A stretch of DNA of 64,000 nucleotides, taken from contig NZ_JAUEPH010000005.1 in NCBI RefSeq assembly GCF_030403435.1, positions 310,001-374,000 of the forward strand, written 5' to 3'. Below the pieces are notes generated by a model, which was not told where the DNA came from, searched no databases, and saw nothing but the letters and a program-made list of their open reading frames with translations. The translations under genes were made by a program, and so were the position numbers. Source of the DNA: Algoriphagus sediminis (GTDB lineage: Bacteria > Bacteroidota > Bacteroidia > Cytophagales > Cyclobacteriaceae). Position 1 is the first letter of the stretch, and each line of letters opens with the position of its first letter. Of the stretch, positions 26,256-34,664 are shown one piece after another.

Positions 26256-26660
26256 ATGAGCACTATAAAAAGTTCGTATTTAGGTGAATTAAGGACAAAA
26301 TCAGTCCATATCGCAAGTCAGGATACAATTATTTCTGATGCACCACTTGATAATAATGGGAGAGGTGAGGCCTTTTCTCCCACAGACACCGTGGCGGGAG
26401 CCCTTGGGAGTTGTATGGTTACGATTATGGGAATCATCGCAAGGAGAGAGGGCCAGGACATGGAAGGGTTATCTTGGGAGGTGACCAAAGCAATGCAATC
26501 GAATCCCAGAAAAATAGCCGAAATCATCATTGAATTTAATTGGGATCAGCCTTTTGAAGATGAAAAATTGATCAAAAAAATGAAAAATGGTGCCAAAACC
26601 TGTCCTGTGGCTCTAAGTCTCCATCCGGATATAAAACAAACAGTGATATTCAACTTTTAG
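26256..26660 (+). CDS. OsmC/Ohr family peroxidase-like protein
   Basis: A 134-residue OsmC-family protein, normal length. Both redox-active cysteines are visible: GSCMVTIMG in the first half and KTCPVALSLHPD near the C-terminus. These proteins reduce organic hydroperoxides through the Cys pair. It starts 58 bp from the divergent exported gene and is followed after 41 bp by a serine dehydratase gene on the same strand. Which of OsmC, Ohr or YhfA-like it is cannot be settled here. Confidence 0.88.
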   Translation: MSTIKSSYLGELRTKSVHIASQDTIISDAPLDNNGRGEAFSPTDTVAGALGSCMVTIMGIIARREGQDMEGLSWEVTKAMQSNPRKIAEIIIEFNWDQPFEDEKLIKKMKNGAKTCPVALSLHPDIKQTVIFNF

Positions 26661-26701
26661 GATGAGTTTTTGGTTCTAGTTTCAAAATAAACCCAAACAC
26701 C

Positions 26702-27607
26702 ATGAGTTACTTATTCACTAGCTTTTCAGGCTGGAAGTCTTACCTTCAAAAGCATGAGCTTTCCCTTCCAGATTCCGTTTTGGAATATGAAATAGATCAA
26801 AAGGGTAGAAGCCGTGAAGAAATCCTTACAGGAATCACCAAAGCCTATGAGGTAATGAAGGAGGCGGTCGAAACAGGCTTAAGGGAAGAGATGTCTTCCC
26901 GCTCGGGAATGATCAATAACGGAGCAAAGAAAGTTTTTAATAACCCATTAACTGTCCTCTCTCCTGAATTCCAAAAGCTAATTTCACGAGCCTTGGCGGC
27001 AAAAGAGGTAAATTCTTGTATGGGTAGAGTAGTAGCTGCTCCCACCGCTGGAGCGTCTGGAATTCTACCGGGTACTTTGGTAACCTTACAGGATATTCAT
27101 TCGCTTTCTGATGAACAGGTCGTTGATGGTCTTTTAGTCGGAGCGGGAATAGCTTTGATCATAGAAGAAAAAGCTAGTCTGGCTGGAGCAGTCGGGGGTT
27201 GCCAAGCAGAAACTGGTTCAGCTGCTGCCATGGCTTCTGGTGCCATTGTTTATTGTTTGGGTGGAAATGTGGATCAAGTTTTTAATGCCGTCGCGATCAC
27301 CATTCAATGTATGCTTGGGTTAGTTTGCGATCCTGTAGCTGGTTTGGTGGAAGTCCCCTGCGTGGTTAGAAATGCTTCTGCGGCATCAATCGCCTTCAGT
27401 TCCGCTCAAATTGCGCTTTCCGATGTAAGTGCGGTTATTCCTGTAGATGAATGTGTTGAAGCCATGGGTGAGATAGGTTCCTCCATGGAGAGCCGGTACA
27501 AGGAAACTGCCATGGGTGGACTTGCTGCGACCTTAACAGGACAGGAAATTTCGAAAAGAGTATTGATTCAAGATATCGAAATTTTACCCGATTCCCTGGA
27601 GGAGTAG
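26702..27607 (+). CDS. L-serine ammonia-lyase, iron-sulfur-dependent, alpha-subunit type
   Basis: A 301-residue protein of the SDH alpha family (Fe-S L-serine dehydratase, serine to pyruvate plus ammonia). Diagnostic stretches are SRSGMINNGAKKVF, GRVVAAPTAGASGILPG and the cluster cysteines in GGCQAETGSA, GLVCDP and VEVPC. In Gram-positives the alpha chain works with a separate beta chain and in enterics the two are fused; no beta gene is visible here, so it may be encoded elsewhere or be dispensable. Its last 24 bp overlap the convergent membrane-protein gene. Confidence 0.85.
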   Translation: MSYLFTSFSGWKSYLQKHELSLPDSVLEYEIDQKGRSREEILTGITKAYEVMKEAVETGLREEMSSRSGMINNGAKKVFNNPLTVLSPEFQKLISRALAAKEVNSCMGRVVAAPTAGASGILPGTLVTLQDIHSLSDEQVVDGLLVGAGIALIIEEKASLAGAVGGCQAETGSAAAMASGAIVYCLGGNVDQVFNAVAITIQCMLGLVCDPVAGLVEVPCVVRNASAASIAFSSAQIALSDVSAVIPVDECVEAMGEIGSSMESRYKETAMGGLAATLTGQEISKRVLIQDIEILPDSLEE

Positions 27608-28048
27608 GTTTTCGAAAAAAGGAATAGCCAGGATATTGTCGATGGTAAACGCAAAGATGGTTGACCACATGGTACTGCTCCAAAGCATATGAAAATAGAT
27701 TCTCCTTCTCTTTGTCCCGAAGGATACCAAAATCAAAGTACCGCCGATTGGGGTCAGGATGAGGGGGGTTAAAAAGGCTATCCCGAGCTGACCAAACTTA
27801 TTCCAAATCTTAATGATATCCCTATTTCGTTTGGTGAACTTGGGTTTGGGGAAATAGTGATTCCAAAGTTTTTTTAAGTATTGCCCGACAAAGGTAAAAA
27901 CGAATACACTGCTCATCGTTCCAGTGACAGTCACTAGGATAGTTTTACCTACCCCATAGCCAGCCAATGAACCCAATAGCGGTCCAGAAATGAATTTGAA
28001 CCAGCAGAGGAAATAAATTCCTAAAAAGGTCAAGAAGGATTCACTCAT
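27584..28048 (-). CDS. Small multidrug-export-like integral membrane protein
   Basis: 154 residues with about four hydrophobic segments (FLTFLGIYFLCWFKFISG, ILVTVTGTMSSVFVFTFVG, LGIAFLTPLILTPIGGTLIL, and a C-terminal helix). Together with the LTPIGGT motif this resembles the putative small multidrug export/DedA-like family PF06695. No activity is proved for the family. It overlaps the antiporter gene by 4 bp (ATGA, 28045-28048) and the convergent serine dehydratase gene by 24 bp. Confidence 0.6.
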   Translation of the reverse strand: MSESFLTFLGIYFLCWFKFISGPLLGSLAGYGVGKTILVTVTGTMSSVFVFTFVGQYLKKLWNHYFPKPKFTKRNRDIIKIWNKFGQLGIAFLTPLILTPIGGTLILVSFGTKRRRIYFHMLWSSTMWSTIFAFTIDNILAIPFFENLLLQGIG

Positions 28049-28983
28049 ATGACGTAGATAATATATCCTACATAACCAGCAAACAGAATGAATCCTTCGA
28101 TTTTAGAGACTTTCATTCTGGTTCGAATTAAAGGAAAGAGAATAAGTGTAAAACCGATCATCCATAAATAGTCTGTGTGGATGAATTCAGGTGAAACAGG
28201 GATTGGTTTAATAATGGCCGTTATTCCTATTATAGATAGGATATTCATCATGTTGCTGCCTAAAATATTCCCGATTGCCATATCTGTTTTTTTAGCCAAA
28301 GCTGCCATGATAGAAGTAATAAGCTCAGGAAGACTTGTGCCAATTGCAATGACCGTAACCCCAATTACCCGCTCCGAAATACCGAATTGCCTGGAAATGG
28401 TTATCGCGTTCTCAACCATCAATTCGGATCCAATGTAAAGGCCGAAAACTCCTCCAAGAATGAGAGAAATTGCCATAAACCAACTGTAATCTTTGACGCT
28501 TTCTATCTCTTCAACTACTTCCGGATCCTCATCGCTCCCTTTACTACTACTTTTGAAAAGATACCAATTAAGCAGAATGAAAAGTCCAAATAAAACTAAA
28601 CCCTCCCACAATCCGATCATCAGATTATAGCTGAGCCCAAAGAAAAGTAGAGTAATGATGAGAGTTGCCGGATAATCAAATCGAAGAACAGACCTTCGAA
28701 TCAAAATGGGATAAAAAATCCCACTTATGCCAAGGACCATTCCAATATTGGCAATATTTGAACCGACCACATTCCCTATGGAAATATCTCCATTACCTTT
28801 TATCGCAGCATTTACGCTGACAATGAGCTCAGGGGCTGATGTTCCAAAGGCTACCACCGTCAGTCCTATTAGACCTGCACTCATGCCCAGTTTAGCTGCC
28901 ACGGCAGTAGAACCATCCACCAAAATTTTGCCTCCGTAAAGGAGGACGGCTAAGCCTAAAATCAAAAGAAGGTATGGGAGCAT
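28045..28983 (-). CDS. Calcium/sodium (cation) antiporter of the CaCA family
   Basis: 312 residues with about ten transmembrane helices and the two inverted alpha-repeats of CaCA exchangers: GTSAPELIVSVNAA with GNVVGSNIANIG, and GTSLPELITSIMAA with GNILGSNMMNIL. This is the YrbG-like group, expected to exchange Ca2+ or another cation for Na+ or H+ at the inner membrane. It is preceded closely (5 bp) by a uracil PRTase gene and followed by a small membrane protein, probably one operon. Confidence 0.9.
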   Translation of the reverse strand: MLPYLLLILGLAVLLYGGKILVDGSTAVAAKLGMSAGLIGLTVVAFGTSAPELIVSVNAAIKGNGDISIGNVVGSNIANIGMVLGISGIFYPILIRRSVLRFDYPATLIITLLFFGLSYNLMIGLWEGLVLFGLFILLNWYLFKSSSKGSDEDPEVVEEIESVKDYSWFMAISLILGGVFGLYIGSELMVENAITISRQFGISERVIGVTVIAIGTSLPELITSIMAALAKKTDMAIGNILGSNMMNILSIIGITAIIKPIPVSPEFIHTDYLWMIGFTLILFPLIRTRMKVSKIEGFILFAGYVGYIIYVI

Positions 28984-28988
28984 TTATT

Positions 28989-29633
28989 TTATATTTTTTC
29001 GCCAAAGGCTAAATCACCCGCATCACCGAGACCAGGTACTATAAAGGACTTTTTATTAAGCCCTTCCTCCAGACTTCCCAACCATAAATCAAAAGGAAGG
29101 GATAAGTTTGTTTTTAGGTAGTTAATGCCTTCAGGAGCGGCAAAAGCACTAGCAATGTAAATTTTACTTGGAGTGCCTAGCTTCAAAAGTTCATTAATTG
29201 AATGATAAATCGATTTTCCCGAAGCTAACATAGGATCACAGATGACAAGTTCCTTTTGGTCAAAATCTGCAGTGGCTAAGTAACCTAAATCAATTTCTAC
29301 TTCAGTGATTTTATTTTCAAGTCTCTTCACTCCGATAAATGCGGATTCTGCTTCTGGAAAGCATTGTAGAAAGCCCTGATAAAATGGTAATGAGGCCCTC
29401 AAGAGGCAAACCAATACAAGATCAGAATCACAGGTTTTTTCTACAGCTTTTCCAAGGGGCGTTTGTACTTCCTTTGGACTAAATGAAAGAGATTTTGACA
29501 GTTCGTAACCCAACAAAAATCCAATTTTCGTAAGATTTTCCCTGAATCTGCGTCTGTCCTTTTGCAGGTTTTCATCCCTCAGTTCCCTGAGAATATCTCC
29601 TGCGATCGATGCTTTTTGGTTCAAAATGAACAT
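28989..29633 (-). CDS. upp: Uracil phosphoribosyltransferase
   Basis: 214 residues of the UPRT family, converting uracil and PRPP to UMP. The PRPP-binding loop is CDPMLASGKS, followed in the C-terminal part by ASAFAAPEGINYL and PGLGDAGDLAFG, the uracil-binding region of true UPRTs. It is the first gene of a likely operon with the cation antiporter and the small membrane protein (5-bp and -4-bp spacings). Confidence 0.9.
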   Translation of the reverse strand: MFILNQKASIAGDILRELRDENLQKDRRRFRENLTKIGFLLGYELSKSLSFSPKEVQTPLGKAVEKTCDSDLVLVCLLRASLPFYQGFLQCFPEAESAFIGVKRLENKITEVEIDLGYLATADFDQKELVICDPMLASGKSIYHSINELLKLGTPSKIYIASAFAAPEGINYLKTNLSLPFDLWLGSLEEGLNKKSFIVPGLGDAGDLAFGEKI

Positions 29634-29646
29634 TGCGAAAATTAAA

Positions 29647-29680
29647 ATAAAACCCGACCAATTAAAAGGTCGGGTTTTAT
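29647..29680 (-). terminator. Intrinsic terminator after OmpA paralogue 1
   Basis: A 13-bp perfect stem, ATAAAACCCGACC (29647-29659) with GGTCGGGTTTTAT (29668-29680), abuts the stop codon of the OmpA gene at 29681. The minus-strand transcript ends in TTTTAT. Confidence 0.88.
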
Positions 29681-30973
29681 CTATTTAATTATTCTGAAGC
29701 TTACTCTCCTTGCCAGCTGCCTAGCATCCTCCGAATTTTTATCCACACTGGAATCCTCTCCATATCCTTTATAGGAGAGCTTCTCGCTGGGGACTCCTGA
29801 AGCTATTAATAAATCGTAAACGCTTTTTGCCCGACTTTCAGAAAGCTTCATGTTGTAGTCTTCGGCCCCAATCTCGTCGGCATAGCCCATGATTTCGATT
29901 TGAGTAGTTGGATTCTTCTTAATGAAATTACTCACATATTGAATGGCTGAAATCGAGTATGACTGGGGAGATGAGCTGTTAAATCCGAAATAGACATTTA
30001 CATACCCATCAGCAATTGCTCTATTTAAGAAATCAATTTGCTCGATAATTTCCTCTGTAGGACAACCGCCATTTGCAGAAGGACCTGGGAGGAATGGGCA
30101 TTTATCCTCATGATCAGAAATCCCATCTTGATCTGAATCCAGCGTAATTCCCTTGAAACTTACCCTTGCACCAGAAGGAGTATTCGGTTCTGCATCCAAA
30201 TAATCCGGTACTCCGTCACCATCACTATCTTTAAGCATGTCTTTAAGCTCATTGATCTGGCTATTTAGTTCTTCCCTGGTCACATATTTATCAGCTGCAA
30301 TGTACCAGTCAGCATGTTCTTCTTCTTTCCCAAAGTAAAAATTCACTCCAAGGGTACCAGTCCACCAGGTACCAGTGGCATGGACAAACGGGTTTTGATT
30401 GTTTGCTGGTTGGAATGGTGCATTGAATTCATTCCCGTCAAAAGTATAAGTCTGCCTTCCATTTACGATAACTGATAAATCACTCGTGAGAGCAACATGG
30501 TTGCTAAGTTTAAACTGAGCAGTAGCCCCAGTTATAATATTATAGTGATAATCTGGTTGGGTATTTAAAATGGTTTGATCAAAGCTCATTCTTCCAAAAC
30601 CTGCCCCCATATGCCCCAAAAGTCCAAGTCTTCTTGAAAATGACTCAAAATTAAGAACGCGACCAAGGTTAAGAACACCTTGAACATTTACACGAAGATA
30701 GTTAGTGTTGAAAACGGGACTGACCCCATTTGCTTCCGAAAATGAGCCGAAACCAGCATCTCCTTTGACTCCGAACTTTTCATTAAACATATATCGTACA
30801 CCGAAATCGATGTGCCCAATATTTAGGGTAGGAGATAAATAGCCTGGGGTTAATGGTCCCATCGGTTTATTTAAACCAAAATTGGTTTCTAAAGACCAAC
30901 GATTAAAGGAATCCTGAGCATTAGCTATCTGGATTACCGAAATGGCAACCAGAGTAATAAGTAATTTTTGCAT
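29681..30973 (-). CDS. OmpA family outer-membrane protein with TSP3 repeats (paralogue 1)
   Basis: 430 residues: signal peptide, N-terminal beta-barrel-like domain (FNEKFGVKGDAGFGSF), thrombospondin type-3 calcium-binding repeats (DSDGDGVPDYLD and DSDQDGISDHED), and a C-terminal OmpA peptidoglycan-binding domain (MGYADEIGAEDYNMKLSESR, then LSYKGYGED). It tethers the outer membrane to peptidoglycan. It is a diverged tandem copy of the gene at 31093; each has its own terminator. The strong promoter is upstream of the second copy, so this one may have a weaker promoter of its own within 30974-31039. Confidence 0.93.
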   Translation of the reverse strand: MQKLLITLVAISVIQIANAQDSFNRWSLETNFGLNKPMGPLTPGYLSPTLNIGHIDFGVRYMFNEKFGVKGDAGFGSFSEANGVSPVFNTNYLRVNVQGVLNLGRVLNFESFSRRLGLLGHMGAGFGRMSFDQTILNTQPDYHYNIITGATAQFKLSNHVALTSDLSVIVNGRQTYTFDGNEFNAPFQPANNQNPFVHATGTWWTGTLGVNFYFGKEEEHADWYIAADKYVTREELNSQINELKDMLKDSDGDGVPDYLDAEPNTPSGARVSFKGITLDSDQDGISDHEDKCPFLPGPSANGGCPTEEIIEQIDFLNRAIADGYVNVYFGFNSSSPQSYSISAIQYVSNFIKKNPTTQIEIMGYADEIGAEDYNMKLSESRAKSVYDLLIASGVPSEKLSYKGYGEDSSVDKNSEDARQLARRVSFRIIK

Positions 30974-31039
30974 ATAACAAGGGGTGATTTAAGCGCACAA
31001 TTATATGCAATTCTTAAGCCATTTCTTTCAGTTTTGACC

Positions 31040-31070
31040 AAAAAAAGAAAGCCCGGAAATACCGGGCTTT
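31040..31070 (-). terminator. Intrinsic terminator after OmpA paralogue 2
   Basis: AAAGCCCGG (31048-31056) pairs with CCGGGCTTT (31062-31070) around AAATA, followed on the minus strand by CTTTTTTT, between the two OmpA genes. Confidence 0.85.
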
Positions 31071-31092
31071 AAAAATCTAAATGACTTGGAAA

Positions 31093-32379
31093 TTATTTTA
31101 TCAAGAAGCTTGCTCTTCTAGTCATTTGTCTTGCGTTATCTGAGTCAGGATCTACAGAAGTGTCTTCTCCGTATCCTTTATAAGAAAGCCTAGATGCATC
31201 AACACCAGCAGCTATTAGTAGATCATAAACTGCTTTAGCTCTTCTTTCTGAAAGTTCCATGTTGTAGTCTTCAGGTCCTAATTCATCAGCATATCCTTGA
31301 ACCTCGATTTCTACACCTGGGTTCTTATTAAGGAAGTTAGCTACATACTGAGCACCAGAAAGTGAGTAAGTCTGAGGCTTATCGCTGTCAAATGGGAAGT
31401 AAACATTAACATACCCATCGTTGATAGCTCTTCTCAAGAAATCAACCTGCTCAATTACTTCTTCAGTAGGACATCCGTTTTGAGATGCAGGACCAGGAAG
31501 GAATGGACAGTTATCAAGATGATCAGGTATACCGTCTCCGTCAGAATCAATGGTTGCTCCCATAGAGTTAACTCTTGCTCCAGCTGGAGTATTTGGTTCA
31601 GTGTCAAGATAATCTGGAACACCGTCTCCGTCTGAATCCTTTAGCATATCCTTGATACTATTGATCTGAGAGGCCAATTCGTCCTTGGTGACATATTTGT
31701 CAGCTGCGATATACCAATCAGCATGCTCTTCAGCTCCTCCAAGATAGAAGTTAAGGCCAAGAGTACCAGTCCACCAAGTTGCGTTTGCTCCAAAGAATCC
31801 ATTGTCTTGAGATGGTCTGATTACTGACGCACCATCAAAAGCAACCGTCTGACGACCATTCATGATAGTTGAAATGTCACCAGTAAGGGCTAACCAATTG
31901 TTTAATTTAATCTGTGGAGTAACACCAACGACGATTTGATATACATCATCAGTAAAATCATTATAAAGATTTTCTTCTGGATTAACTGTACCGATGCCTC
32001 CACCAGCGTGGAAAAGTACTCCAAATGTTCTAGAGAAAGATTCGAAGTTAAGAACCCTTCCAAGATTAATTACACCTTGAAGTCTAAGGGTGGTATATTT
32101 TGTATCGAAGGTTGGGCTTTGCGAATCGCCTCCTGCTTCCTGGAATGATCCAAAACCGTAATCAAGCTTGGCTCCGAATTTTTCATTGAACATATATCGA
32201 GCACCAAAATCGACATGTCCAAGGTTTAATGTGGGAGATAGGTAACCAGGAGTAAGAGGAGCCATAGGCTTGTTAAATCCTCCATTGATCTCAAGAGACC
32301 ATCTGTCGAATTCTTTCTGAGCATTTGCTCCAATGGCTACCGCTGCAGCCAAAATTGTTGAGAGTATTAGTTTTTTCAT
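31093..32379 (-). CDS. OmpA family outer-membrane protein with TSP3 repeats (paralogue 2)
   Basis: 428 residues: signal peptide (MKKLILSTILAAAVAIGANAQ), beta-barrel-like domain with FNEKFGAKLDYGFGSF, TSP3 repeats (DSDGDGVPDYLDTEP and DSDGDGIPDHLDNCPF), and the OmpA C-terminal domain (QGYADELGPEDYNMELSERR). It is expected in the outer membrane as an abundant structural porin-like protein. The best promoter in the window lies 47-76 bp before its start, and codon choice looks smoother than in paralogue 1, both consistent with high expression. Confidence 0.94.
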   Translation of the reverse strand: MKKLILSTILAAAVAIGANAQKEFDRWSLEINGGFNKPMAPLTPGYLSPTLNLGHVDFGARYMFNEKFGAKLDYGFGSFQEAGGDSQSPTFDTKYTTLRLQGVINLGRVLNFESFSRTFGVLFHAGGGIGTVNPEENLYNDFTDDVYQIVVGVTPQIKLNNWLALTGDISTIMNGRQTVAFDGASVIRPSQDNGFFGANATWWTGTLGLNFYLGGAEEHADWYIAADKYVTKDELASQINSIKDMLKDSDGDGVPDYLDTEPNTPAGARVNSMGATIDSDGDGIPDHLDNCPFLPGPASQNGCPTEEVIEQVDFLRRAINDGYVNVYFPFDSDKPQTYSLSGAQYVANFLNKNPGVEIEVQGYADELGPEDYNMELSERRAKAVYDLLIAAGVDASRLSYKGYGEDTSVDPDSDNARQMTRRASFLIK

Positions 32380-32425
32380 AACAAAAAATTTTTGTTCAAA
32401 TTTTAAGCGTTGATTGATGTGGGTA

Positions 32426-32455
32426 CAAATTTATAAACTTTTAACTTATTGCAAA
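32426..32455 (-). promoter_or_regulatory. Bacteroidota-type promoter of OmpA paralogue 2
   Basis: On the minus strand TTTG (32455-32452) is followed after 18 bp by TAAATTTG (32433-32426), an excellent match to the Bacteroidota -33/-7 pattern (TTTG - about 19 - TAnnTTTG). It leaves about 40 bp of 5' leader before the start at 32379. Confidence 0.65.
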
Positions 32456-32549
32456 TCTAGATGAATAATTTAATTGATAATTCTACAAGCCAAATAATTG
32501 TTTAAGAAATTGCCGCTTTCTTCAAAATTATAACACATTTTATGCCAAT

Positions 32550-33458
32550 ATGGAAATATTATTTGAATTATTAAGGTCTAGAGGTATATCTGGTGATGAA
32601 TCTGAAACTAAAAATCTGATTCTTAATTATATCCACAAACGAAAAGATGCCTGGAAGGTTTGTCCAGACATATTTTCAGGTGATGAACTTCAGGATTGTA
32701 TAATTCTGAAGTTTGGTAAGCCGCGAACAGCGGTTTTTGCACATATTGATACCATAGGCTTTATGACTCGGTACCAAAATCAGCTTGTAGCTGTGGGAGG
32801 TCCCGATTTTGGAGATTCAACTATTGTGGTGGGGGAAGACTCCTTGGGTAGCATTAAATGTACGGTTCGAGAGGTTGATGGAAATCTGGAACATGATTTT
32901 CCCAGAAAAACTGATATTGGAACTTGTTTATCCTATTATCAGGATATTAGAATAGATGAAGAATTTATTCAGGCAGCGTATTTGGATAATAGATTGGGAG
33001 TTTATAATTGTTTGAAGTTAGCTGAGAATCTGGAAAATGGTTGGATAGTTTTTAGTACTTATGAAGAACACGGAGGAGGTAGTGTTCCTTTTCTTTTAAA
33101 ATTTATTCAAAGTAATTCTCCAATCAGGCAAGCTTTGGTATCAGATATTACCTGGATTACTGAAGGGGTTAGTCATCATGAAGGGGTGGTTATATCTGTT
33201 AGAGATCGGAATATCCCCCGAAGAAGTTTTATCAATAAGGTGATCGGGCTTGCACGGGAGAGCGGGATTCCTTTTCAATTAGAGGTGGAAGGTTCTGGAG
33301 GGAGCGATGGTCGTGAAATACAAAATTCAGAATATGCCATAGATTGGTGTTTTATAGGTGCAGCAGAGGATAATGTACACTCTCCAAATGAGAAGGTTTC
33401 TCTAAAAGATTTGGATTCGATGCTCAAAATGTATCAGTACTTGATGGCAAAACTTTAA
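32550..33458 (+). CDS. M42-like aminopeptidase/zinc peptidase
   Basis: 302 residues of the M20/M42 di-zinc peptidase fold. Metal-ligand candidates are seen in the expected order: AHIDTIG, YLDNRLG, STYEEHGGG, VSDITW, and DNVHSPNEKV near the C-terminus, with SGGSDGREIQ in between. This matches M42 (FrvX/TET aminopeptidase-like) better than M20. There is no signal peptide, so it is cytoplasmic. hpt follows after 3 bp, suggesting an operon with hpt-adk. Confidence 0.82.
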   Translation: MEILFELLRSRGISGDESETKNLILNYIHKRKDAWKVCPDIFSGDELQDCIILKFGKPRTAVFAHIDTIGFMTRYQNQLVAVGGPDFGDSTIVVGEDSLGSIKCTVREVDGNLEHDFPRKTDIGTCLSYYQDIRIDEEFIQAAYLDNRLGVYNCLKLAENLENGWIVFSTYEEHGGGSVPFLLKFIQSNSPIRQALVSDITWITEGVSHHEGVVISVRDRNIPRRSFINKVIGLARESGIPFQLEVEGSGGSDGREIQNSEYAIDWCFIGAAEDNVHSPNEKVSLKDLDSMLKMYQYLMAKL

Positions 33459-33461
33459 GGA

Positions 33462-34007
33462 ATGGAAAATTTGATAAATCTTCACGGGCATAATTTTGAG
33501 CTATTTATAAAAGACCTAGAAATCCGGGATCGGATAAAATCCTTAGGAAATCAGATCACAGAGGATTACCAGAAGAAGGACTTAATAATAATAGGTGTAT
33601 TAAATGGAGCCATGATCTTTTTAGCTGACTTGATAAGGTCGATAGAATTACCTCTTGAACTTGGAACGATAAGGGCATCATCTTACATAGGAGCAAAATC
33701 CTCCGGTACGGTGCAGGTTGGAAAAGATTTTTTACCAGATGTAAAAGGTAAGGATGTGATTTTGGTAGAAGATATTGTGGATACAGGAAAAACCCTTTTT
33801 GAACTTCAAAAGATGATAGGCGAAAAGGGAGCTAATTCGGTTTCCATAGCCACTTTACTGTATAAACCAGAAGCTTTCGCGTTTAATTATCCTCTAAATT
33901 ATGTCGGTTTTGAAATTCCGAATAAATTTGTCGTCGGTTTTGGATTAGACTATGATGAACTCGGGAGGAACCTCCCTGCCATTTATCAGATTCAAACACC
34001 AGATTAA
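33462..34007 (+). CDS. hpt: Hypoxanthine phosphoribosyltransferase
   Basis: 181 residues, normal Hpt length. The PRPP loop is VEDIVDTGKTL and a GVLNGAMIFLADL stretch precedes it, both typical of hypoxanthine(-guanine) PRTase in purine salvage. It lies between an M42-like peptidase and adk; the spacings of 3 bp and 15 bp support one transcript. Confidence 0.92.
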   Translation: MENLINLHGHNFELFIKDLEIRDRIKSLGNQITEDYQKKDLIIIGVLNGAMIFLADLIRSIELPLELGTIRASSYIGAKSSGTVQVGKDFLPDVKGKDVILVEDIVDTGKTLFELQKMIGEKGANSVSIATLLYKPEAFAFNYPLNYVGFEIPNKFVVGFGLDYDELGRNLPAIYQIQTPD

Positions 34008-34022
34008 TAATCTAAGCAAGGA

Positions 34023-34595
34023 ATGTTAAACATTGTATTATTTGGCCCTCCTGGAGCAGGTAAAGGGACACAGAGTGAAAAGTTGATTAATTATTATGGT
34101 TTGACCCACCTTTCCACGGGTGATTTATTCCGAAAGCATTTGGGCGAAGGAACAGATTTAGGTCAGCTTGCCAAGAAATATATGAATGAAGGTCGTCTGG
34201 TGCCCGATGAAGTGGTCATTCAAATGGTGGAGGACAAAATCAACTCCACTAAAGACGCTAAAGGATTTATTTTCGATGGATTTCCAAGAACCACGGCCCA
34301 GGCAGAAGCACTAGACGAAATGCTTGAAAAGCATGGATTAAATATTGCCGGAATGATTGCTTTGGAAGTGGAAGAAGATATTTTGCGCCAAAGAATTAAG
34401 GAAAGAGGAAAAACCTCAGGTCGCGCGGACGATCAGGATGATGAAAAAATATCCACCAGAATTAAGGTTTATCTTGATGAGACCTTGCCCGTGGCAGATT
34501 TTTATCAAAAACAGGGCAAATACCAAAAAATACATGGGGTAGGCGCAATTGATGAGATCTTTAGAAAAATAACCTCCGTGGTAGATTCTTATTGA
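34023..34595 (+). CDS. adk: Adenylate kinase
   Basis: 190 residues, the short form of adenylate kinase (AMP + ATP to 2 ADP). The P-loop is GPPGAGKGTQ (8-17), followed by the AMP-binding STGDLFR and DGFPRTTAQAEAL. The LID is the short, zinc-free version (RGKTSGRADDQDDEKISTRI), which explains the length. It is followed by a hairpin terminator and then obgE. Confidence 0.96.
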   Translation: MLNIVLFGPPGAGKGTQSEKLINYYGLTHLSTGDLFRKHLGEGTDLGQLAKKYMNEGRLVPDEVVIQMVEDKINSTKDAKGFIFDGFPRTTAQAEALDEMLEKHGLNIAGMIALEVEEDILRQRIKERGKTSGRADDQDDEKISTRIKVYLDETLPVADFYQKQGKYQKIHGVGAIDEIFRKITSVVDSY

Positions 34596-34628
34596 ACGAG
34601 CATATTTTATTAATTTTGTAAATCATAG

Positions 34629-34654
34629 AGGCTAAGCTTTTGCTTGGCCTTTTT
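34629..34654 (+). terminator. Intrinsic terminator between adk and obgE
   Basis: AGGCTAAGC (34629-34637) pairs with GCTTGGCCT (34642-34650; one G.U) around TTTT, followed by four T and CG. It ends 10 bp before the obgE start, so obgE would need its own promoter or readthrough; alternatively it acts as an attenuator-like 5' structure. Confidence 0.6.
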
Positions 34655-34664
34655 CGTTTATACC

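Larger units (their letters stand above)
29681..32379 (-). repeat. Tandem duplication of an OmpA-TSP3 gene
   Basis: The two genes share domain order, length (430 and 428 aa) and long near-identical stretches, for example WYIAADKYVT and SYKGYGED. They lie head to tail on the minus strand, separated by about 120 bp that includes a terminator. This points to an old gene duplication with later divergence, not to a recent repeat. Confidence 0.85.

Noticed and set aside
34644..34664. TTG start that lengthens obgE by seven residues
   Set aside because: The extension lies within a hairpin and the conserved Obg N-terminus begins at the ATG at 34665.
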